Assembly: GCA_002709185.1 (NCBI GenBank)
Contig: PAQB01000041.1
Coordinates: 1 to 64,000 of the forward strand
Length of the DNA stretch: 64,000 nucleotides
Origin: Flavobacteriaceae bacterium
Lineage (GTDB): Bacteria > Bacteroidota > Bacteroidia > Flavobacteriales > Flavobacteriaceae
Direction: 5' to 3'
The translations under genes and the position numbers were made by a program. Positions 1-8,043 of this stretch are shown here, piece by piece. A model generated the notes under the pieces. It worked only from the letters and a program-made list of their open reading frames with translations, was not told where the DNA came from and searched no databases. Position 1 is the first letter of the stretch; each line of letters starts with the position of its first letter.

Positions 1-2368
1 AATCGTGTCTTTCAAAGAAATCAACCGCTTGATTAATGGTCATATTAAGTATATCATCAATATTGCAACCTTGAAATTTAATGTCTAGAATGTCATTTTT
101 AAAGCGCTTGCCCTCACAGCTTTCGCATTTCAATTTTACATCTGCCATAAATTGCATTTCAATGGTCACAATGCCTTCACCTTTGCAGGTGGGGCAGCGA
201 CCTCCATCAACATTGAAAGAGAAATGTTTTGGTTGGTAATGTCTTACAACGCTTAATTTTTGTTTTGAGAAGAGTGATCGAATATCGTCATAGGCCTTGA
301 TGTAAGTCACTGGATTTGATCTTGAAGAACGCCCAATGGGGTTTTGGTCTACAAATTCGATAAATTTTATATTCTTATAGTTCCCTGATATTTCTGAAAA
401 TTCTGCGGGTTTTTGGCCATAGCCAATCAATTTTTTTTGCAGTGCTGGGTACAATATATTTTTGACCAGTGTGCTTTTTCCACTACCTGAAACACCAGTC
501 ACTACGGTCAACATATTTAATGGAAATTCAACGCTGATGTTTTTGAGGTTGTTTGCACGCGCCCCTTCAATTTTTACATTGTATTTTGAGGTTCTACGTT
601 GTTTAGGGAGGTCTATCGTCTTACTACCATTTAGGTACTGTGCGGTTAACGTCTTTTGTTTTATAAGGGATTTAAAATCGCCTTCAGCTACGACTTCTCC
701 GCCATGGCTTCCTGCTTCAGGCCCAATATCAATGATGTAATCTGCAGCTTTCATGATGGCTTCATCGTGCTCAACTACAATAACGGTGTTGCCCAAGTCA
801 CGTAAATTTTTTAGAACTGAAATCAGACGTTCTGTATCTTTTGTATGTAGCCCAATGCTGGGCTCGTCTAATATATACATAGAACCCACCAAGCTACTGC
901 CCAATGAAGTCGCCAAGTTGATGCGTTGACTCTCTCCTCCAGAAAGGGAATTGGATTTTCGATTCAAGGTAAGGTAGTCCAGGCCAACATTAGACAAGTA
1001 CCCAATGCGATTTCTGATTTCTGTCAACAAACGTTTTGCAATTTTAGTCTCATTTTTTGTCATTTCTAAGCTTTCAAAAAAAACTCTAAGTTCAGCAATT
1101 GGCAGTTCTACTAGGTCAGAGATAGATCGGCCACTGATTTTGACGTAATTCGCTTCTTTTCGCAAGCGTTTTCCATTGCAAACGTGACACTTTGTTTTTC
1201 CGCGATAACGCGATAGCATCACCCGGTTTTGCACTTTATAGGATTTGGATTCTAATTCCTTAAAAAAAGCATTCAGACCTTCAAAATATTCATTTCCGGC
1301 CCATACGAGATCTTTTTGTTTGTCACTCAATTCAAAGTAGGGCTTGTGGATTGGAAAATCGAATTTATGGCTATTGTTAACAAGTAAATCTCTGTAATAG
1401 GACATGCTTTCACCTCTCCAAGGATAAATGGCATTTTCATAGACAGATAAGGTGGTATTGGGAATCACCAGTGTTTTATCAATACCAATGATATCCCCAT
1501 AGCCTTCACAGTTTGGACAAGCGCCATAAGGATTATTAAAACTGAACAAATGGATGTTCGGCTCTAAAAATTTCTGACCATCTAATGCGAAATTATTACT
1601 AAATGTTTTTGATTTTGAATCTCTTATATCTTCGATTGAGCAGTGGCCTTTTCCTTCGTAAAAAGCGATTTCAACAGCGTCTGCCAAACGATTGTAAAAA
1701 TCATCCTCGTGTTTTACAATAATGCGGTCTACAACCAATGCTAAATTCTTCAGTTCAATTTCTGATTTTAAAAGCACATCAATGCGTTCAATTTGATCAT
1801 CAATTTTTATTCTTGAAAAACCTTGGTTCTGTAACGCTTTGAGTTTGTCAGTTATATCTCGACCTTTTTCTAATTCTATTGGGGCTAATAGTAGTAATTT
1901 CTGTTTACTTTCTAAGGTTTTTATATAATCTACAACATCAGATATTGAGTCTTTTTTGACAACACCATTAGAAATGGGTGAATAAGTGATACCAATGCGC
2001 GCATAAAGTAATTTTAGATAATCGTATATTTCGGTACTCGTACCAACAGTAGACCTTGGATTTGTTGAATTTACTTTTTGTTCAATTGCAACAGCAGGTG
2101 CAATGCCTTTAATGTAATCCACTTGTGGTTTGTGCAAGCGTCCTAAAAATTGTCGCGCATAGCTCGATAAACTTTCCACATAACGCCTTTGGCCCTCTGC
2201 GTACAAAGTGTCAAATGCCAAACTCGATTTACCTGAACCTGACAGACCTGTAATTACCACTAATTTGTTTCTTGGGATGGCCACATCAATATTTTTGAGA
2301 TTGTGTAGTTTGGCCCCTTTAATTAGGATGTAATCTTTAGGATTGTGTTTTGAAAATTTATTGGACAT
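1..2368 (-). CDS. uvrA: UvrA, excinuclease ABC subunit A (3' end outside window)
   Basis: DNA-damage recognition ATPase of nucleotide excision repair; it loads UvrB at lesions in the cytoplasm. The frame runs open from the ATG at 2368 to the left edge with no frameshift (788 complete codons, then one base). Visible: first Walker A GLSGSGKS at residues 41-48, a following segment (YAEGQRRYVESLSSYARQF) typical of UvrA, first ABC signature LSGGESQRI with Walker B ILDEPS (about 850-950), second Walker A GVSGSGKST (about 478-500) and a CPTCKGEG zinc-finger half (about residue 725). The second signature and C-terminus lie beyond base 1. Flavobacterial UvrA is usually about 940 residues, so roughly 150 are missing. 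No SOS box was recognised upstream. Confidence 0.97.
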   Translation of the reverse strand, partial: MSNKFSKHNPKDYILIKGAKLHNLKNIDVAIPRNKLVVITGLSGSGKSSLAFDTLYAEGQRRYVESLSSYARQFLGRLHKPQVDYIKGIAPAVAIEQKVNSTNPRSTVGTSTEIYDYLKLLYARIGITYSPISNGVVKKDSISDVVDYIKTLESKQKLLLLAPIELEKGRDITDKLKALQNQGFSRIKIDDQIERIDVLLKSEIELKNLALVVDRIIVKHEDDFYNRLADAVEIAFYEGKGHCSIEDIRDSKSKTFSNNFALDGQKFLEPNIHLFSFNNPYGACPNCEGYGDIIGIDKTLVIPNTTLSVYENAIYPWRGESMSYYRDLLVNNSHKFDFPIHKPYFELSDKQKDLVWAGNEYFEGLNAFFKELESKSYKVQNRVMLSRYRGKTKCHVCNGKRLRKEANYVKISGRSISDLVELPIAELRVFFESLEMTKNETKIAKRLLTEIRNRIGYLSNVGLDYLTLNRKSNSLSGGESQRINLATSLGSSLVGSMYILDEPSIGLHTKDTERLISVLKNLRDLGNTVIVVEHDEAIMKAADYIIDIGPEAGSHGGEVVAEGDFKSLIKQKTLTAQYLNGSKTIDLPKQRRTSKYNVKIEGARANNLKNISVEFPLNMLTVVTGVSGSGKSTLVKNILYPALQKKLIGYGQKPAEFSEISGNYKNIKFIEFVDQNPIGRSSRSNPVTYIKAYDDIRSLFSKQKLSVVRHYQPKHFSFNVDGGRCPTCKGEGIVTIEMQFMADVKLKCESCEGKRFKNDILDIKFQGCNIDDILNMTINQAVDFFERHD

Positions 2369-2455
2369 TTGAATAAATAGAGTTTAAAGATAGTATTCTT
2401 GGGTATTTAAAAAAAGGAGATTAACTTCTTATTAAGAATAAAATAAAAACAAAAA

Positions 2456-2488
2456 TTTGGAATTTTAAATTCAATATCTCTATATTTG
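2456..2488 (+). promoter_or_regulatory. Bacteroidota-type promoter for the ECF sigma gene
   Basis: A TTTG (2456-2459) is followed after 21 bases by TATATTTG (2481-2488), matching the Bacteroidota primary sigma consensus (TTG at -33, TAnnTTTG at -7). The start site would fall near 2493-2496, giving a leader of about 90 bases before the ATG at 2584. Prediction from motif only. Confidence 0.5.
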
Positions 2489-2583
2489 ATGTTCATTCTG
2501 ACTAAAAAATTGCTTATAGAGATAACATTACACTAAATAAATTTTAACCCAGTACCTTTTTTTAGGTGCTTAAAAGTAATGTT

Positions 2584-3168
2584 ATGAATACCAAATCCTT
2601 AAGCGATGCCCAGCTCGTAAGTAAATACATTTCCGGAGATGAAAATTCTCTTTCAGTGTTAATCAATAGGCACCAATCACGTCTTTACGCCTTTATTTTT
2701 TCAAAAATCCAAGATCGAGACGCTACTGAAGATGTCTTTCAAGACACTTTTATCAAAGTTATAAACACCTTAAAACGTGGTAAATATAACGAACAAGGAA
2801 AGTTTTTACCTTGGGTCATGCGCATTTCACACAATCTTATCATTGACTATTTTAGAAAAAATAAAAGATTGCCAAAGTTTAAAAATAAAGGAGACTTTGA
2901 TATTTTTTCTGTATTGTCCGATGAGAGTCCCAATGCTGAAAATAAAATTGTAAAAAGTCAAATTACCGATCATGTGCGCATTCTTTTGGAAGAACTGCCT
3001 GAAGATCAAAAAATGGTTATCAAAATGCGAATTTATCAGGATATGAGCTTCAAAGAAATCTCAGAAAATACCAATGTAAGTATCAATACGGCGCTTGGTC
3101 GCATGCGCTACGGGCTGATAAATCTCCGAAAAATGATCGACAACCATAATATTAGCTTAATTAATTAG
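2584..3168 (+). CDS. RNA polymerase sigma factor, ECF sigma-70 family
   Basis: Region 2 spans about residues 10-95 (LINRHQSRLYAFIFSKI, then DVFQDTFIKV and the -10 recognition helix FLPWVMRISHNLIIDYFR). Region 4 is a helix-turn-helix at about 130-185 (LPEDQKMVIKMRIYQ, FKEISENTNVSINTALGRMRYG). The total of 194 residues fits an ECF factor. The ATG at 2584 is preferred over the in-frame GTG at 2566, because the protein then begins MNTKSLSDAQLV, the usual N-terminus of flavobacterial relatives as I remember them. No anti-sigma gene is adjacent; instead a 47-residue ORF follows 65 bases downstream. The target regulon cannot be read from the sequence. Confidence 0.9.
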   Translation: MNTKSLSDAQLVSKYISGDENSLSVLINRHQSRLYAFIFSKIQDRDATEDVFQDTFIKVINTLKRGKYNEQGKFLPWVMRISHNLIIDYFRKNKRLPKFKNKGDFDIFSVLSDESPNAENKIVKSQITDHVRILLEELPEDQKMVIKMRIYQDMSFKEISENTNVSINTALGRMRYGLINLRKMIDNHNISLIN

Positions 3169-3233
3169 GATTTTTTAAAATAAATTTAAAAGTTGTGCGT
3201 TAGTATTGTAAATCACTAAAACAATTCTTGCGA

Positions 3234-3377
3234 ATGGCAAAACTTTACTCTGAAAACACATCAAATTTTGAACAGCTAAAACCCCGCAAGGAAACTATTC
3301 GTTTTTTGCTGGATTATTCTATGGCATTAAAAGTCATCCCCCTTAAAAAGATTTCTTTTGAAATGTTACAAAATTAA
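3234..3377 (+). CDS. Small conserved-looking protein downstream of the sigma factor (47 aa)
   Basis: An ATG-to-TAA frame encodes 47 residues beginning MAKLYSENTSNFEQLKPRKE and ending in a basic/hydrophobic stretch (ALKVIPLKKISFEMLQN). There is no signal peptide or membrane helix. It fills the space between the sigma gene (ends 3168) and a rho-independent terminator (3384-3412), so it is most likely the last gene of the sigma transcript. From memory, a short protein with an N-terminal 'ENT..F..L.PRKETI.FLL.YSK.L' pattern sits at this place in other flavobacteria; I cannot confirm this here. Function unknown. Confidence 0.7.
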   Translation: MAKLYSENTSNFEQLKPRKETIRFLLDYSMALKVIPLKKISFEMLQN

Positions 3378-3383
3378 ATTTTA

Positions 3384-3412
3384 AAAATCCTGACTTTGCT
3401 CAGGATTTTTTG
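3384..3412. terminator. Bidirectional rho-independent terminator (sigma operon / nth)
   Basis: AAAATCCTGA (3384-3393), a six-base loop and TCAGGATTTT (3400-3409) form a 10-bp stem, followed by T's on the plus strand and preceded by A's that become T's on the minus strand. It sits between convergent genes and can stop both. The TGA stop of nth (3400-3402) lies inside the stem. Confidence 0.8.
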
Positions 3413-4062
3413 TGTGTACGTTCTACTGATTTTAAAACCGACTTTCGTCCAATTTTACTGGAAATGATATCTTTTTCAAGATTCCAACCACGTGCTGGTG
3501 AGTACTCGCGTCCATACCAAATAATTTGCAAATGGAGATCATTCCAGAGTTCTTCTGGAAAGAGTCGTTTGGCATCTCTTTCTGTTTGCACAACACTTTT
3601 TCCATTGGATAGATTCCAACGGTACATAAGGCGGTGTATGTGGGTGTCAACTGGAAATGCGGGAACGCCGAAAGCCTGAGACATCACTACACTGGCAGTT
3701 TTATGTCCTACGGCTGGTAAGGCTTCTAAAGCTTCAAAACTTTGGGGCACTTTTCCTTGGTGTTTTTCAATTATAATATGTGATAATCCATGAATTCCCT
3801 TACTTTTCATTGGTGAAAGACCGCAAGGACGAATGATGGCTTTGATTTCTTCAACCGACATTTTAATCATATCAAAGGGATTATCAGCCTTTGCAAAAAG
3901 AATTGGAGTAATTTGATTTACCCGTACATCCGTGCATTGAGCGGATAGCAATACAGCAATAAGTAGGGTGTAGGGATCTTTGTGATCTAATGGAATTGGG
4001 ATTTTTGGATATAAATTATTTAAGGTTTTTATAACAAAATTTACCTTTTCTGTTTTGGTCAT
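3400..4062 (-). CDS. nth: Endonuclease III family DNA glycosylase/AP lyase, Fe-S cluster motif absent
   Basis: Base-excision repair enzyme for oxidised pyrimidines. The helix-hairpin-helix LPAVGHKTASVV carries the catalytic lysine, and the aspartate of PVDTHIHR follows 18 residues later, the same spacing as K120/D138 of E. coli Nth. After that, the usual Cys-X6-Cys-X2-Cys-X5-Cys loop is replaced by YSPARGWNLEKDIISSKIG with no cysteine, so no 4Fe-4S cluster can form there. The start is placed at the ATG at 4062 (MTKTEKVNFVI); the frame extends to 4086, but a candidate minus-strand -7 box (4084-4091) overlaps that codon. Convergent with the sigma operon and divergent from bcp. Confidence 0.9.
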   Translation of the reverse strand: MTKTEKVNFVIKTLNNLYPKIPIPLDHKDPYTLLIAVLLSAQCTDVRVNQITPILFAKADNPFDMIKMSVEEIKAIIRPCGLSPMKSKGIHGLSHIIIEKHQGKVPQSFEALEALPAVGHKTASVVMSQAFGVPAFPVDTHIHRLMYRWNLSNGKSVVQTERDAKRLFPEELWNDLHLQIIWYGREYSPARGWNLEKDIISSKIGRKSVLKSVERTHKKS

Positions 4063-4067
4063 TCGTT

Positions 4068-4091
4068 TATATTTGTATAAAATCAAATATA
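4068..4091. promoter_or_regulatory. Divergent -7 boxes between nth and bcp
   Basis: TATATTTG on the plus strand at 4068-4075 would start bcp RNA near 4081, giving a leader of about 17 bases. TATATTTG on the minus strand at 4084-4091 would start nth RNA near 4077. Neither has a convincing TTG at -33, so these are -7 matches only. They support the ATG at 4062 rather than 4086 for nth. Confidence 0.4.
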
Positions 4092-4097
4092 ATAAAT

Positions 4098-4550
4098 ATG
4101 ATTACATTAAAAGTTGGCGATAAAGCCCCCGATTTCAAAAGTACCAATCAGGACGGTGATCCGGTCAATTTATCAGATTTTTCTGGTAAAAAGTTAGTAC
4201 TGTTTTTCTACCCGAAGGCCAGTACACCTGGGTGTACTTTGGAAGCCTGTAACTTAAGTGATAATTACAGCCGTTTTAAGGCGTCAGGTTATGCTATTTT
4301 AGGCGTAAGTGCAGACAGTGCCAAGCGCCAACTTAATTTTAAAAATAAATACGGATTTCCCTACGATTTATTGGCCGATGAAGACAAATCAGTTATTGAA
4401 GCTTACGGCGTATGGGGGCCAAAGAAATTTATGGGACGAGCATATGACGGAATCCACAGAACAACATTTATAATTGATCAAAATGGGGTAATCGAATCTG
4501 TCATTACAAAAGTAAAAACCAAAGAACATACTGCACAAATTTTAGAGTAA
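4098..4550 (+). CDS. bcp: Thiol peroxidase, Bcp/PrxQ-type peroxiredoxin
   Basis: A 150-residue AhpC/TSA-fold protein that reduces hydroperoxides with thioredoxin. The motif TPGCTLEAC gives the peroxidatic Cys46 and the resolving Cys51, five residues apart as in atypical two-cysteine Bcp/PrxQ enzymes. The N-terminal KVGDKAPDF and the strand VLFFYPKASTPGCT are typical. There is no signal peptide, so it acts in the cytoplasm. It is divergent from nth, an arrangement that pairs an oxidative-damage repair enzyme with a peroxide scavenger. It ends six bases before the convergent 483-residue gene. Confidence 0.95.
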   Translation: MITLKVGDKAPDFKSTNQDGDPVNLSDFSGKKLVLFFYPKASTPGCTLEACNLSDNYSRFKASGYAILGVSADSAKRQLNFKNKYGFPYDLLADEDKSVIEAYGVWGPKKFMGRAYDGIHRTTFIIDQNGVIESVITKVKTKEHTAQILE

Positions 4551-4556
4551 TTTATT

Positions 4557-6008
4557 TTATTTGATTTCTACTTCCTTTTTTGAATAACCAAATAATTGTT
4601 GTTCTTTAATCATATTGGACACTACAGAAGGCAACAATGGCTCCCAGCCTTCCGCATTAGAATTAATCATTTTGAGGACTTTTCGAGAGAAAATATTTAA
4701 AATTTTGGGGTTATAATTTTGTATATCGACAAGTTTTCCTGTGTATTTAAAGAATTTATATAATTCTTTCATTCTGGGGTGAACTTTTAAATTGTCACTT
4801 GTAATCAGTTCGCCATCTTCACCTAGCATGGGGTATAAATACACTTTCAAATCTTTGTGAAATAATTTTCCAAAGGCCTCTAAAATACCGCCGCTTAGAT
4901 GGCGGTAGTATTTTTGATCAAAAACATCAATAAGGTTGTTGACCCCCATGGACAATACCATTCGCTTTTTTGAGTATAAACTGAAATATTCTACTAGCTT
5001 ATAGTATTCCTGAAAGTTTGAAATCATGACCGTTTGTCCGAGTGAACACAGTAATCTTGCGCGGTCCATGAAATCTTGCTCGTCAATTTCACCTCCAGAA
5101 GCTCTTAAGTTTGATAAGGTAATTTCAAATACAACTTTCGTATTGTCAGGGTCTACTTTATTTTCTTTTTTAAACATCTCAAAGGAGTTTTCATACATAT
5201 CCACATTGACACGGGTCACAGGCCTAAAGCTTCCTCTGAAAGCCAAGATGTTTTTTTTATAGAGAACGCGTGCCGGTAAAACGTTGTTTCCATCGGGAGC
5301 AAACATCACTGCGTCAGTCATCCCATTTTTAACAAGCTGTAAACTCATCAGTCTGTTGTCAACATCTTTGAATACAGGTCCCGAAAAATTAATGGTGTCA
5401 ATCTCTAATTGATCTTTACTTAAATGGTCGTATAAATAGCGCAAGAGCTTTTTGGGTTGATTGTGCTTGTAGAAGGCCCCATAAATGAGATTGGTACCTA
5501 GTTTGCCCAAAGTTTCTTGCTGAAGACGCGCATCACTTTCTTTAAAGCGCAAGTGTAAAATGATTTCGTTATAGGGTTCATTGGGATCAATCTGATATTT
5601 TAACCCGACCCAGCCATGACCTTTATACCGCTTAGCAAAATCAATTGTTGTTACGGTATTTGCATAACTAAAGAACATTTTGTTGGGGTTGTTTTCTCTA
5701 GAAATGCGTTCTTCAATCAGCCGGACTTCATGTGCTAACATTTTTCTAAGCCGATCTTCAGTAACATAACGGCGATCATCTTCAATACCGTAAATGGCAT
5801 CGCTAAAAGACTTATCGTAAGCCGACATTGCTTTTGCGATGGTGCCCGAAGCCCCTCCCGCTCTAAAGAAGTGGCGAACTGTTTCTTGACCCGCACCAAT
5901 TTCAGCAAATGTTCCGTAAATATTTTCGTTGAGGTTAATTCGTAAAGCTTTATCCTTCAGAGACGGCACGCTTTTCATTTGAGCATCACCCTTGAGTGTT
6001 ATTTCCAT
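4557..6008 (-). CDS. Conserved protein of unknown function (483 aa)
   Basis: A soluble, full-length-looking protein with a striking N-terminal block, GTFAEIGAGQETVRHFF then RAGGASGTIAKAMSAYDK (about residues 32-66), which I recognise as highly conserved in a broadly distributed family. Later blocks include FFSYANTVTTIDFAK and GVNNLIDVFDQKYY. I see no signal peptide, membrane helix, Walker motif or other recognisable catalytic motif. Database names for relatives are inconsistent as I remember them (for example nicotinate-nucleotide adenylyltransferase), and nothing here shows the (T/H)xGH nucleotidyltransferase motif. It has its own promoter (6039-6067) and is convergent with bcp. Function unknown. 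Confidence 0.85.
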   Translation of the reverse strand: MEITLKGDAQMKSVPSLKDKALRINLNENIYGTFAEIGAGQETVRHFFRAGGASGTIAKAMSAYDKSFSDAIYGIEDDRRYVTEDRLRKMLAHEVRLIEERISRENNPNKMFFSYANTVTTIDFAKRYKGHGWVGLKYQIDPNEPYNEIILHLRFKESDARLQQETLGKLGTNLIYGAFYKHNQPKKLLRYLYDHLSKDQLEIDTINFSGPVFKDVDNRLMSLQLVKNGMTDAVMFAPDGNNVLPARVLYKKNILAFRGSFRPVTRVNVDMYENSFEMFKKENKVDPDNTKVVFEITLSNLRASGGEIDEQDFMDRARLLCSLGQTVMISNFQEYYKLVEYFSLYSKKRMVLSMGVNNLIDVFDQKYYRHLSGGILEAFGKLFHKDLKVYLYPMLGEDGELITSDNLKVHPRMKELYKFFKYTGKLVDIQNYNPKILNIFSRKVLKMINSNAEGWEPLLPSVVSNMIKEQQLFGYSKKEVEIK

Positions 6009-6038
6009 CTTTACTAATTGTGGTTTTTTAAGATATTA

Positions 6039-6067
6039 CAAAGTTATAACTTTAAGTAAGGCTGCAA
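6039..6067 (-). promoter_or_regulatory. Promoter of the 483-aa conserved gene
   Basis: Read on the minus strand: TTG at 6067-6065 (within a T-rich run), 18 bases, then TAACTTTG at 6046-6039. This matches the Bacteroidota consensus and predicts a start near 6032, about 24 bases before the ATG at 6008. Confidence 0.55.
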
Positions 6068-6104
6068 AAAAAAATACATTATTTTTACTGAAATTTACAA
6101 ACGC

Positions 6105-6866
6105 TTGAAAATTACATTTTTAGGGACTGGAACTTCTCAAGGCATTCCAATTATTGGAAGCACTCACCCTGTTTGTCTGAGTAAAAACCCCAAAGATAAG
6201 CGGTTGAGAGTATCTGTGCTTTTAGAATGGGAGAGTTTAACCCTTTTAATTGATTGTGGCCCCGATTTTAGACAACAATTATTACGTACAAATTGCAGCC
6301 GTATAGATGCAGTTTTGTTTACTCATGAACACAGTGATCACACGGCTGGTATTGACGATCTAAGGCCTTTTTATTTTCGACAGGGCAATATTCCTGTCTA
6401 TGCTCATGCACGTGTTGCAGCGGCTTTAAAAAAACGTTTTGGTTATATATTTCAAACTGAAAATAAATATCCAGGAGTCTTAACTTTGGATGTTCATACC
6501 ATTGAAAATATTTCTTTTTTTATAGGGGATGAGGAAATCATCCCAGTAGAAGTATACCACCATAAGCTTCCGGTCTTTGGATTTAGAATAGGAGATTTTG
6601 CTTATATCACTGATGCCAAAACAATTGCCGATAAAGAAATAAAAAAATTAAAAAATTTAGAGGTTTTGGTCATTAACGCGTTGCGTTTAGAGCCGCACTT
6701 ATCACATTTTAATTTGGAGGAGGCTTTGGCTTTTATTGACCGAGTCAAGCCTAAAAAAGCCTATCTGACCCATATCAGCCACCACATGGGATTCCATGAT
6801 GATGTTCAAAAAACCCTGCCTGAAAATGTTTTTCTGGCCTATGATGAATTAAATATATCTTTATAA
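6105..6866 (+). CDS. Metallo-beta-lactamase-fold hydrolase (PhnP-like)
   Basis: A 253-residue protein with the zinc-ligand motif HEHSDH (H74, H76, D78, H79) and a C-terminal LTHISHHMGFH that should supply further ligands. The fold resembles PhnP and RNase Z-type phosphodiesterases, and the likely substrate is a phosphodiester, but this cannot be fixed from the sequence. The start is a TTG at 6105: the protein then begins MKITFLGTGTSQGIP, which is the first strand and glycine turn of the family, and no ATG lies nearby. The next gene begins one base after the stop, so the two are probably co-transcribed. Confidence 0.9.
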   Translation: MKITFLGTGTSQGIPIIGSTHPVCLSKNPKDKRLRVSVLLEWESLTLLIDCGPDFRQQLLRTNCSRIDAVLFTHEHSDHTAGIDDLRPFYFRQGNIPVYAHARVAAALKKRFGYIFQTENKYPGVLTLDVHTIENISFFIGDEEIIPVEVYHHKLPVFGFRIGDFAYITDAKTIADKEIKKLKNLEVLVINALRLEPHLSHFNLEEALAFIDRVKPKKAYLTHISHHMGFHDDVQKTLPENVFLAYDELNISL

Positions 6867-6867
6867 A

Positions 6868-7041
6868 ATGAAATCGAAGTTTCTTGTATATGCCCTTGTT
6901 TTTGCTGTTTTATTGGTTGTTTTTCAATACGTTAATTCGATGCGAATTATAGAAAAATATGAAAATGACATCGAAGTTTTTAAAATGAAAATCGAAAAAT
7001 TAGAAACTGAAAACACTGCATTAAAAGCACAAAAGAATTAG
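6868..7041 (+). CDS. Small membrane-anchored coiled-coil protein (57 aa)
   Basis: ATG-to-TAG frame: a basic start (MKSKF), one hydrophobic helix of about 18 residues (LVYALVFAVLLVVFQYV), then a charged helical tail (EKYENDIEVFKMKIEKLETE) with heptad-like spacing. This is the layout of short bitopic proteins such as FtsB/FtsL-like or other septum or envelope scaffolds, but at 57 residues the likeness is general and I do not assign it. It starts one base after the stop of the metallo-hydrolase gene, which argues for translational coupling. Confidence 0.65.
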   Translation: MKSKFLVYALVFAVLLVVFQYVNSMRIIEKYENDIEVFKMKIEKLETENTALKAQKN

Positions 7042-7053
7042 TTGCTATGGCTT

Positions 7054-7707
7054 TTAAATCCGGTCTGTCAGCCATTGTTTGAATTCAAAAAAGTTTTCTG
7101 ATGCCACCCCGTGTCCAACAGGAAATTCACTGTAGTGGTTTTTTATGCCCAGGCTTTCCAAATGTTTTGGTGTTTCTCGAGCCCATTCCACAGGTATGAC
7201 TTGATCCGAACTCCCATGGGAACAATAAAAATTTAAGTGTTTGTAGGCTTTTTCGTTTTTAGAATCCTCTAAAAATTCTTTACAAACGTATCCACTTAAT
7301 CCAATGATATTCTTAAACTTTTCAGGATGGTTTAAAGCCAAGGCAATGCTTAAAATACAACCCTGGCTAAATCCTAATAAACTCACATTTGAAGGATCGG
7401 TACCATACAAAGATTGCACGTTGTTTATGCAACTCATAATGATGGCCATGGATTTCTTGGCTTGCCCAACATCATTCCATTTGTTTTGATCGGCATCAAA
7501 ATTTATAGCATACCAGGCATATCCATAGGGTTGTAAGCCATAGGGGGCACGTAGTGCGATGATACAAAGTTCTTTTGGAAGTTCAGCGGCAAATGAAAAC
7601 AAGTCGTTTTCATTGCTGCCATAGCCGTGCAAAAGAATTAATAGTGGGGCTTTCTTTTCCAGACATGATGGCCGAACAACCGATACCAGCGGGAGTAACT
7701 CGGACAT
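7054..7707 (-). CDS. Alpha/beta hydrolase, carboxylesterase/phospholipase family (YpfH-like)
   Basis: A 217-residue cytosolic serine hydrolase. The oxyanion region is LLHGYGSNENDL (about 25-36), the nucleophile Ser114 is in GFSQG, Asp168 is in HGSSDQVIP and His199 is in PVGHGV, a complete catalytic triad in the right order. The family includes acyl-protein thioesterase-like and short-chain carboxylesterases; the natural substrate is unknown. It is the last gene of a long minus-strand run and starts two bases after the stop of the small membrane protein gene. Confidence 0.9.
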   Translation of the reverse strand: MSELLPLVSVVRPSCLEKKAPLLILLHGYGSNENDLFSFAAELPKELCIIALRAPYGLQPYGYAWYAINFDADQNKWNDVGQAKKSMAIIMSCINNVQSLYGTDPSNVSLLGFSQGCILSIALALNHPEKFKNIIGLSGYVCKEFLEDSKNEKAYKHLNFYCSHGSSDQVIPVEWARETPKHLESLGIKNHYSEFPVGHGVASENFFEFKQWLTDRI

Positions 7708-7709
7708 AA

Positions 7710-8024
7710 CTAGTAGATATTTTTAAATATTTTTTGAAAAAATTTTCCAACCAAAGGTACTGGAGTTGTAGATCCAGACATTGCCGAAATAATACCATAA
7801 ACAATCAAAACGGTAAAACTCGCCCAAAAGGTCAGTGTAATCATCCAACTATCAAAACTTCCAACAGGGTAACCTAGCATAAAGAAACCAAGCCAAAGTC
7901 CAAGCGATTGTCTAATGTGAAAACTTACAAGAACGCTCTTTTTCGTTTTGTTTTTTAAATAGGCAATAAGAAGTCCCAGCAAGTAGAGATAACTTATGAA
8001 AGCAGTAGAATTTTCAGATTTCAT
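7710..8024 (-). CDS. Small integral membrane protein, DUF4870/Tic20-like
   Basis: 104 residues with three or four predicted helices (ISYLYLLGLLIAYL; SLGLWLGFFMLGYPVG; WMITLTFWASFTVLIVYGIISA). The loop SFHIRQSLGLW and the end TTPVPLVGKFFQKIF (a partner of the 'P..G..F' ending) match the DUF4870/Tic20-like pattern. No catalytic residues are visible. It sits between the dihydroorotase-like gene (19-base gap) and the hydrolase (2-base gap), so it is part of the same operon. Function unknown. Confidence 0.75.
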   Translation of the reverse strand: MKSENSTAFISYLYLLGLLIAYLKNKTKKSVLVSFHIRQSLGLWLGFFMLGYPVGSFDSWMITLTFWASFTVLIVYGIISAMSGSTTPVPLVGKFFQKIFKNIY

Positions 8025-8043
8025 AGTGAATTAGAATAGGGGA

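Noticed and set aside
462..740. Plus-strand ORF within uvrA
   Set aside because: It is antisense to a clearly conserved part of UvrA and shows no domain or start signal.
1..2368. Possible frameshift or pseudogene in uvrA because no closed ORF covers it
   Set aside because: The frame from 2368 to the edge is open without a shift; it is simply cut by the window boundary.
4063..4086. Longer N-terminus for nth (MILYKYKR)
   Set aside because: It does not fit the family start, and a minus-strand -7 box at 4084-4091 overlaps its start codon.
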